A stretch of DNA of 10,439 nt. It comes from an uncultured Micrococcales bacterium (GTDB lineage Bacteria > Actinomycetota > Actinomycetes > Actinomycetales > Microbacteriaceae). Position 1 is the stretch's first letter. Each line of letters opens with the position of its first letter. The stretch spans positions 1 through 10,439 of the forward strand of contig CAIYTL010000202.1 in assembly GCA_903929105.1 (NCBI GenBank), given 5' to 3'. The notes beneath the pieces are model-generated. The model saw nothing but the letters and a program-made list of their open reading frames with translations, was not told where the DNA came from and did no database searches. Both the position numbers and the translations under genes were made by a program. Shown here in pieces: positions 5,629 to 10,439 of the stretch.

Positions 5629-6087
5629 ATGCTCGAACCAAGTCAATCGCAACACCCCAACCGCTCAAGCCTGAGGCGGCAAAGCGCTACTGTTTCTTCG
5701 ACAGCCACCGCGACCCCTCAACGCTCGCAACCAACAACCTCTCGTCAATTGCTTGGTCGCTATGGCGAAGACCGCGCCTGTGACTACCTGCAAGGTCTTG
5801 GCTACAGCATCGTGGAGCGCAACTGGCGTTGCCGCATCGGCGAAATAGACATCATCGCTCGCGATCGTGACCGTTTTGTTTTTGTTGAAGTGAAAACTCG
5901 GTCAGCAGATGGCTTTGGTCACCCCTTTGAATCAATCACTGAAACCAAAGCTGCTCGCTTGCGGCGTTTAGTGGCGGCCTGGTGTGAGTCTCGCCAAGTT
6001 TCAGGCATAAAAGTCAGGCTTGATGCCGTCTCGGTTTTAGTGCGAGCCGGTCGTGTGAACATCGAACACCTCAAGCAGGTGCTTTAG
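5629..6087 (+). CDS. yraN: YraN/UPF0102 family nuclease-like protein
   Basis: YraN proteins have a PD-(D/E)XK endonuclease-like fold; their biological role is not settled. The conserved core begins at about residue 41 with LLGRYGEDRACDYL (E47), continues with NWRCRIGEIDIIARD (D74) and reaches FVEVKTR (E87, K89), so the nuclease-type residues are all present. It ends in VNIEHLKQVL. The first 40 residues are rich in Ser, Thr, Gln, Arg and Pro, with no resemblance to the family. This is either a real disordered tail or a sign that translation starts later, for example at the in-frame TTG at 5749. No Shine-Dalgarno supports either choice. The stop codon TAG shares its G with the GTG start of comM. 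Confidence 0.9.
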   Translation: MLEPSQSQHPNRSSLRRQSATVSSTATATPQRSQPTTSRQLLGRYGEDRACDYLQGLGYSIVERNWRCRIGEIDIIARDRDRFVFVEVKTRSADGFGHPFESITETKAARLRRLVAAWCESRQVSGIKVRLDAVSVLVRAGRVNIEHLKQVL

Positions 6088-7676
6088 TGCCGTTAGCAAA
6101 ATCTCGCGCAGTTTCGCTTCTGGGATTGAGCGCAACGCAAATCGAAGTCGAAGCCGACATCGGTGGCCAGTTGCCAAACTTTGTTCTGGTCGGGCTGCCC
6201 GATGCCTCTCTTAGCGAGGCCACAGCAAGAGTTCGATCAGCTGTCACCAACTCTGGCCTGCCTTGGCCTGCTCGTCGCATAACGGTAAACCTATCGCCCG
6301 CCTCGGTGCCAAAACAAGGTTCAGCGTTTGACCTATCGATTGCCATGGCCGTTTTGGCCGCGTCAGGTGTAAGCGCTAACTTTGCGCCTATTGCGGTGTC
6401 AATCGCTAAAACTTTTCACATCGGCGAGCTGACACTAGATGGCTCGGTTCGGCCAGTGCCTGGAATCTTGCCAATGGTTAAAGCGGCTCGCGACCTCGGG
6501 GCTCAACATATCATGGTGCCTTACGAATCACTCGCCGAGGCAACACTCATTCAAGGCATCGAAACCATAGGGGTTCAAAACCTGCGACAGGCTCTGGCCT
6601 GGCATTCTGGCGCAGGCGAACCCCAACAGTTGGCAAACCTAGCTGCTCAAACCGTTGATGTGCGAGTCGCGCCCGATAGACACCAACTCGACATCGCTGA
6701 CGTGAGAGGTCAAGATTTTGCGGTCAACGCGCTGGTGATAGCGGCGGCCGGCGGCCACCATATGCTCATGGTAGGCAGCCCAGGAGCGGGCAAAACCATG
6801 CTTGCCGAACGGTTGCCAACACTCCTGCCCGATTTGAGCATCGAGGCAGCTCTTGAGTCTGCGGCTGTTGCCTCAATCGCTGGTCGATCGGTTTTTGGGC
6901 GCGAGGGCGTGGGTCTCGATTTGAGGCCCAAGTTCGAAGCACCTCATCACAGCGCGTCGATGTCAGCAATAGTGGGCGGTGGTCTCAAAACGCCAAAGCC
7001 TGGCGCTATTTCTCTAGCCCACAATGGTGTGCTTTTTCTCGATGAGGCTCCAGAGTTTCAAACACCCGTTCTAGACGCGCTGCGACAACCTTTAGAAAGC
7101 GGCGAGATCCGACTTCACCGGTCGGCTGGAACAGCCGTTTTTCCGGCGCGATGCCAAGTGATTATGGCAGCAAACCCCTGCCCTTGTGGCAAAGCTTTTT
7201 CTTCAGCAGGGTGTCATTGCACAGCCATGGCTAGGGTTCGATACTCACAAAAATTAAGTGGGCCACTGCTCGACCGCATTGACATCAGGCTTGTGATTCA
7301 GCCGGTGTCCGCACTGAAAATGCGTTTGATCGAAGACACAAATGACACTTTGCCAATGACGTCAAACCAGGCGAGGCTCAAAGTTGAACAGGCTCGAGCG
7401 AGGGCGCGGGTGCGGTTGAAATCAACACCTTGGCTAACCAACTCTCAAGTATCAACCCAGCACCTTCGGCGCGAGCTCAAACTTTCAAGCTCCGTTACGG
7501 CTCCAATAGACAAGTCTTTGAATCGCGGGCGAATTAGCATGCGTGGTTATGACCGATGCCTTCGATTGGCGTGGACTCTTGCTGACCTTGCAGGGCACGA
7601 CTCGCCAACCATTGAAGACCTAGAAATGGCACTTGCACTTCGCGGCGATGATTCGCCTTTGGGTGGCAACTCATGA
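6087..7676 (+). CDS. comM: ComM / YifB family AAA+ ATPase (Mg chelatase-like)
   Basis: ComM is a hexameric helicase that drives branch migration during integration of DNA in natural transformation; many non-competent bacteria also keep it. The protein has 529 residues. The N-terminal Lon-protease-like ChlI domain (about 1-165) includes VGLPDASLSEATARVRSA and NLSPASVPKQGSAFDLSIA. The AAA+ module has Walker A GSPGAGKT (230-237), Walker B VLFLDE (315-320) and the GPLLDRID element (392-399). NPCPCG (363-368) and the CHC at 376-378 form the family's cysteine cluster, probably zinc-binding. A C-terminal Mg-chelatase domain follows, with ISMRGYDRCLRLAWTLADL. The GTG start overlaps the yraN stop by one base, with AGG 7 nt upstream; the 3' end overlaps dprA by ATGA. 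The arrangement implies coordinated translation of the three genes. Confidence 0.96.
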   Translation: MPLAKSRAVSLLGLSATQIEVEADIGGQLPNFVLVGLPDASLSEATARVRSAVTNSGLPWPARRITVNLSPASVPKQGSAFDLSIAMAVLAASGVSANFAPIAVSIAKTFHIGELTLDGSVRPVPGILPMVKAARDLGAQHIMVPYESLAEATLIQGIETIGVQNLRQALAWHSGAGEPQQLANLAAQTVDVRVAPDRHQLDIADVRGQDFAVNALVIAAAGGHHMLMVGSPGAGKTMLAERLPTLLPDLSIEAALESAAVASIAGRSVFGREGVGLDLRPKFEAPHHSASMSAIVGGGLKTPKPGAISLAHNGVLFLDEAPEFQTPVLDALRQPLESGEIRLHRSAGTAVFPARCQVIMAANPCPCGKAFSSAGCHCTAMARVRYSQKLSGPLLDRIDIRLVIQPVSALKMRLIEDTNDTLPMTSNQARLKVEQARARARVRLKSTPWLTNSQVSTQHLRRELKLSSSVTAPIDKSLNRGRISMRGYDRCLRLAWTLADLAGHDSPTIEDLEMALALRGDDSPLGGNS

Positions 7677-8902
7677 GTGACTCGAACCAGATGTTGCGAA
7701 AACTAAGGTTGAACAATCAAATCGTTGGTCACGCAGCGTTAAGAAACGCACCCGACCCCATCAGGCTGCTGTCTGCTGTAGCTTGGAGTATTTTGACTGA
7801 GCCGGGTGATGAATTCGCCGGATGCCTGCGGCAAGCTTTGGGTTGCGCCGAGGCTCTTGCAATGCTGGTCAACGGAGCAAGTCGAGACAGCTGGCGTTTT
7901 GCCCTGAGCGACGCCGGCTTTTTTGAGCAGGTGCAAGATCGTTTTGTTGATTTTGCGTCAACCTTAGATGAATCGATTGCGCGCTGGCTGCCTAGGTTAT
8001 CGATGACTGCGGTGGTTAAAGCTCTCGATGAAGCAGAACGCCTCGATGTTCAAATCGTCGATGAGCAACACGAGCACTGGCCCTCTCAGCTCGGCGACCT
8101 GCAACTGGCCACACCCGGTTTGCTTTGGGTTCGAGGCCAGACCAAAGCATTATCTAGCGCGGCAAAAAGTTGGGCTGTCGTGGGTTGTCGAACCCCCACC
8201 AGTTATGGTTTCGATGTAACAACAGCGCTGGTTCAAGGTTTAGCCGAACAAGAGTTTGCGGTGGTTTCAGGTGGAGCGTTTGGCATCGATGCCATAGCGC
8301 ATCGTTCGGCACTATTGGTTGATACCCCGACGATTGCAGTTATGGCCGGGGGAGTTGATCGGCTATACCCGAGAGCCAATGAGTCGTTGCTAAGGCAGGT
8401 TTTTGACACTGGCGCGGTGGTTAGTGAAGTTCCATTAGGCACAGCCCCGACAAAGTGGCGCTTCTTGCAGCGCAACCGCATAATCGCGGCACTTTCGGCT
8501 GGAACCGTTGTCGTTGAAGCGGGTATTCGCTCTGGGGCAGTGAACACAGCAAACCATGCTGCGGCAATAGGGCGATACGTAGCTGCTGTTCCGGGGTCGA
8601 TACTCTCGCCCAAGTCACAGGGAACAAACCAGCTAATCGCTGATTCGAAAGCAATCTTGATTCAAAGCCCCAAAGACCTCGCTGAACTTTATTTTGGCTG
8701 CATGACCGAGCTGGTGGTTTCAGACGCCACACTGTCGCCTATCGAAACTCGCACTCTTGACGCACTTGGCTTCGAAGTCTGCACTCTGCCCCAGATTTGC
8801 GCTGATGCAGGGCTGACGAGCAATGAGGCAATCAACGCGTTGCACCGTTTGCTCGCTAAAGGTGCAGTGTTTCAACGAGACGGTGGGTTTGCCCGAGCCT
8901 AA
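7673..8902 (+). CDS. dprA: DNA-processing protein DprA
   Basis: DprA binds single-stranded DNA and loads RecA during transformation; it is also widespread in bacteria not known to be competent. The 409-residue protein has an actinobacterial N-terminal region (about 30-130, with AWSILTEPGDEFAG). Its Rossmann-like DprA domain (about 135-340) contains AVVGCRTPTSYG (168-179), SGGAFGIDAIAH (199-210), AGGVDRLYP (225-233), FLQRNRIIAALS (264-275) and AVPGSILSPKSQGTNQLI (305-322). A C-terminal winged-helix-like segment (about 352-405) ends the protein. The VGCR motif has Cys where Ser or Ala is more usual, a mild change. The start is fixed by the ATGA overlap with comM. The TAA stop also forms the first bases of the -10-like TAAGCT of xerC. 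Confidence 0.96.
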   Translation: MSDSNQMLRKLRLNNQIVGHAALRNAPDPIRLLSAVAWSILTEPGDEFAGCLRQALGCAEALAMLVNGASRDSWRFALSDAGFFEQVQDRFVDFASTLDESIARWLPRLSMTAVVKALDEAERLDVQIVDEQHEHWPSQLGDLQLATPGLLWVRGQTKALSSAAKSWAVVGCRTPTSYGFDVTTALVQGLAEQEFAVVSGGAFGIDAIAHRSALLVDTPTIAVMAGGVDRLYPRANESLLRQVFDTGAVVSEVPLGTAPTKWRFLQRNRIIAALSAGTVVVEAGIRSGAVNTANHAAAIGRYVAAVPGSILSPKSQGTNQLIADSKAILIQSPKDLAELYFGCMTELVVSDATLSPIETRTLDALGFEVCTLPQICADAGLTSNEAINALHRLLAKGAVFQRDGGFARA

Positions 8903-8911
8903 GCTAAAACC
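8900..8911 (+). promoter_or_regulatory. Leaderless-type -10 at xerC
   Basis: TAAGCT (8900-8905), overlapping the dprA stop codon, is followed by six bases and then the GTG start. Hexamer, spacing and downstream AAAA are the same as before lepB. No Shine-Dalgarno precedes xerC. The nearest -35-like TTCAAC (8871-8876) is 23 bp away, too far for a standard promoter. Confidence 0.45.
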
Positions 8912-9874
8912 GTGCAAACACAGCTGATAAGCCTTTTGGGCGAATACCTGCGAGAGCTTTCGAGCCTCAAAGGTTATTCGTCGAACACGGTCAAGTCTTA
9001 TTCTGCTGACTTGAGAGGCTTCATTGATTTTCAAGCCGCCGAGAACGGCGCTGCTGGCCGAGACGAACCTGAAGCTCGCGACCTAACCATAGAAAACCTG
9101 CGCAACTATCTATGGTTTGTAACTAAAGAGTCTGCAGCAAAGTCGACGGTGGCCAGAAAAGCCACGGCCCTTCGCATGTTCACAGCCTGGTGCTATGAAC
9201 ACAAGTTCATTTTGGTTGACCCCGGCTTGCGTCTCAAATCGCCAAAACTTGATCGCCCGCTGCCCGCTGTTGTGAGTGCCGAGGCTATGAAACAGTTGCT
9301 CTCTTGGGTTGCCGAAACTGCCACTGTCGACAACCCTACTGGCATTCGCGATTTGCTCGTTTTTGAGCTGCTTTATTCAACTGGGGCCCGAGTGAGCGAA
9401 CTAGCCAGCCTCAACCTTGACAGCATCGACTATGAACGCGGGCTCTTGAGCATTATTGGCAAGGGCGACAAGCAGCGCATGGTGCCTTTCGGCGAGCCGG
9501 CAAGTCGTGCACTAGACCTTTGGCTGCAAGAGGGGCGGCCAGTCTTCATGAACGAACAAAGCGGCGACGCCCTGTTGCTTACAGCCAAAGGCAAGCGCCT
9601 TGGAGTGCGCCAGATTTTTGATTTAGTGGCCAAAAATCTAGCGGCTATTCCGCTTGTCAGCCCTGGTGTCGGCGCTGGCGCTGGCAAGGGCGGCGCCATG
9701 GGCCCGCACGCGATGCGCCATAGCTTTGCTACGCACCTGCTCGACGGCGGAGCCGACTTGCGCTCGGTGCAAGAGTTGCTCGGCCACGCAAACCTCGCAA
9801 CCACCCAGATTTACACGCATGTCAGCGTCGAGCGCCTGCGCGATAGCTATAAACAAGCGCACCCGCGCGCCTGA
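8912..9874 (+). CDS. xerC: Tyrosine recombinase XerC
   Basis: XerC, with XerD, resolves chromosome dimers at the dif site near the terminus, in concert with FtsK. The 320-residue protein has the N-terminal SAM-like core-binding domain (about 3-105, SLKGYSSNTVKSYSADLRGF). Its C-terminal catalytic domain has the full active-site set: R160 in TGARVSEL, K184 in GKGDKQRMVPF, H266 and R269 in PHAMRHSFATHLLDGGAD, H292 in LLGHANLATTQ, and the nucleophile Y301 in IYTHVS. A Gly/Ala-rich insert (about 250-263, PGVGAGAGKGGAMG) precedes the HxxR motif. The intact active site and lack of nearby att or mobile-element genes, together with the conserved locus, favour a housekeeping Xer enzyme over a phage or island integrase. 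The GTG start is supported by the leaderless-type -10. Confidence 0.93.
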   Translation: MQTQLISLLGEYLRELSSLKGYSSNTVKSYSADLRGFIDFQAAENGAAGRDEPEARDLTIENLRNYLWFVTKESAAKSTVARKATALRMFTAWCYEHKFILVDPGLRLKSPKLDRPLPAVVSAEAMKQLLSWVAETATVDNPTGIRDLLVFELLYSTGARVSELASLNLDSIDYERGLLSIIGKGDKQRMVPFGEPASRALDLWLQEGRPVFMNEQSGDALLLTAKGKRLGVRQIFDLVAKNLAAIPLVSPGVGAGAGKGGAMGPHAMRHSFATHLLDGGADLRSVQELLGHANLATTQIYTHVSVERLRDSYKQAHPRA

Positions 9875-9889
9875 TCTTTGCTGCCGAGG

Positions 9890-9929
9890 CCAGTCACTGC
9901 ATTGAACCTATTGCAATCAGGTGACTTGG
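9890..9929 (+). terminator. Weak candidate terminator downstream of xerC
   Basis: AGTCAC (9892-9897) pairs with GTGACT (9921-9926), and TGCA (9898-9901) with TGCA (9912-9915), with a 5-nt bulge; CC/GG can extend the outer stem. There is no good U-tract after it. It lies in the convergent xerC/M23 junction, partly inside the 3' end of the peptidase gene. Confidence 0.22.
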
Positions 9930-10439
9930 TTTGAAGGCGTTTAAAAAAAGTAACGGGTTGAAATAGGCAAAACCTCGGTCATAGCTCGAAGAAAAACGCC
10001 TTGCCGAAAGATGAATACAAGCGGCAGGGCAGTGCAAAGACACGCCTGATGAGCAAACAGTTGCAATCACTTGGCCCGCAATAACCGAATCACCTTTTGA
10101 AACTGTTGCACAAACCGGTTCAATTTCTGCAACGAGCCCAACTTCGGTGTCGATAGAAACCAGGTTTCGGCCAGCCACCTGCCCAGCAAACCTTATGGTT
10201 CCGTCAGCCACCGCGGCAACGCTTTCACCGTCGAAAGTGGCAAAATCAACACCGCGGTGTCCAGCCGAATAGTCACCATTAGGTGCCAGAAAGTCTCGCA
10301 ACACATCGCGAGATGCAACCGGGTAAACCCAGGCCTGTGAAGCCCAAGACTGTGAAGCCCAAGACTGTGAAGCCCAAGACTGTGAAGCCCAAGACTGTGA
10401 AGCCCAAGACTGTGAAGCCCAAGACTGTGAAGCCCAAGA
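9894..10439 (-). CDS. Secreted-type M23 family metallopeptidase, N-terminus beyond window
   Basis: M23 (LytM-like) zinc peptidases cut peptide cross-links in the cell wall. The gene reads leftward and is open to the window edge, giving 181 visible residues. Residues 1-35 are seven SWASQ repeats. The domain proper begins at AWVYPVASRDVLRDFLAP (36-53). Zinc ligands H61 and D65 lie in GHRGVDF. The C-terminal motif is LHCPAACIHLSARR (H136, H143), the variant HC..xCxH form of actinobacterial members, with Leu-Ser replacing the usual Trp-Gly. A GTG at 10304 could be taken as a start, but the conserved WxYPV segment upstream in the same frame argues against it. A signal peptide is expected further upstream, outside the window. 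It converges on xerC with a 19-bp gap. The locus, next to rpsB-tsf in many relatives, fits. Confidence 0.85.
   Translation of the reverse strand, partial: SWASQSWASQSWASQSWASQSWASQSWASQSWASQAWVYPVASRDVLRDFLAPNGDYSAGHRGVDFATFDGESVAAVADGTIRFAGQVAGRNLVSIDTEVGLVAEIEPVCATVSKGDSVIAGQVIATVCSSGVSLHCPAACIHLSARRFSSSYDRGFAYFNPLLFLNAFKPSHLIAIGSMQ
10335..10439 (-). repeat. Seven perfect 15-bp tandem repeats in the M23 linker
   Basis: The plus-strand unit CTGTGAAGCCCAAGA occurs seven times without a single mismatch and continues to the last base of the window, so the true copy number may be higher. On the minus strand each unit reads TCT TGG GCT TCA CAG, coding Ser-Trp-Ala-Ser-Gln in the frame of the peptidase. 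As the unit length is a multiple of three, gain or loss of units keeps the frame. The sequence just before it (GTAAACCCAGGC) resembles a diverged unit and codes the conserved AWVY of the peptidase domain. Confidence 0.95.

Noticed and set aside
8233..8732. Two long minus-strand open frames within dprA
   Set aside because: They lie wholly inside the conserved DprA domain, resemble no family, and reflect codon bias of the opposite strand.
9430..9804. 124-residue minus-strand open frame within xerC
   Set aside because: It covers the XerC catalytic domain on the other strand and has no recognisable features.
8912..9874. XerC as an integrase of a mobile element
   Set aside because: No attachment-site repeats, tRNA gene, excisionase or cargo nearby, and the gene order around it is the ordinary actinobacterial one.
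10313..10439. Plus-strand open frame starting MQPGKPRP and continuing as VKPKT repeats to the window edge
   Set aside because: Five of the six frames of this 15-bp repeat lack stops, so openness means little. The minus-strand frame continues directly into a recognisable M23 domain, and its WxYPV segment lies in the same region. No ribosome site supports the plus-strand ATG.

Overview
The window looks like a housekeeping stretch of an actinobacterial chromosome. The gene order ffh, rpsP, KH-domain protein, rimM, trmD, rplS, lepB, rnhB, DUF2469 gene, yraN, comM, dprA, xerC and a convergent M23 peptidase gene is the conserved actinobacterial order leading towards rpsB-tsf. The DUF2469 gene and the long acidic tail on S16 also point to Actinobacteria. 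The base composition is close to balanced rather than strongly GC-rich. Together with the gene order, this suggests a low-GC Microbacteriaceae such as the freshwater Luna group (Rhodoluna/Aquiluna-like). That lineage guess is inference; the phylum is fairly secure. Every complete gene appears intact, and there are no RNA genes, insertion sequences or CRISPR arrays.

Layout. Positions 1-846 hold the 3' part of ffh (signal recognition particle GTPase). A 206-bp gap carries a promoter and a structured leader, followed by the tightly packed ribosome and RNA-maturation operon rpsP-khpA-rimM-trmD (1053-3205). A second gap carries a possible terminator, a near copy of the rpsP promoter and another foldable leader, and then rplS (3372-3722). 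lepB (signal peptidase I) has a leaderless-type start and overlaps rnhB, which is followed after 3 bp by the DUF2469 gene. After an 86-bp gap comes yraN-comM-dprA, joined by 1-bp and 4-bp overlaps, and then xerC, again with a leaderless-type start. On the minus strand, converging on xerC, is the 3' part of a secreted-type M23 metallopeptidase whose N-terminal linker is encoded by perfect 15-bp tandem repeats running off the window edge.

How the genes work together. rpsP, rimM, trmD, khpA and rplS serve 30S/50S assembly and tRNA maturation. ffh and lepB are the targeting and signal-cleavage ends of protein export. rnhB, yraN, comM, dprA and xerC handle nucleic acids: RNA-DNA hybrid removal, a predicted nuclease-like protein, branch migration and RecA loading on single-stranded DNA, and chromosome dimer resolution.

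I did not find a convincing new multi-gene system. The most interesting items are the perfect SWASQ-coding repeat array in the M23 peptidase, the 21-bp promoter/leader block shared by the two ribosomal protein promoters, the strong hairpin in the rpsP leader, and the matching leaderless start signals of lepB and xerC.
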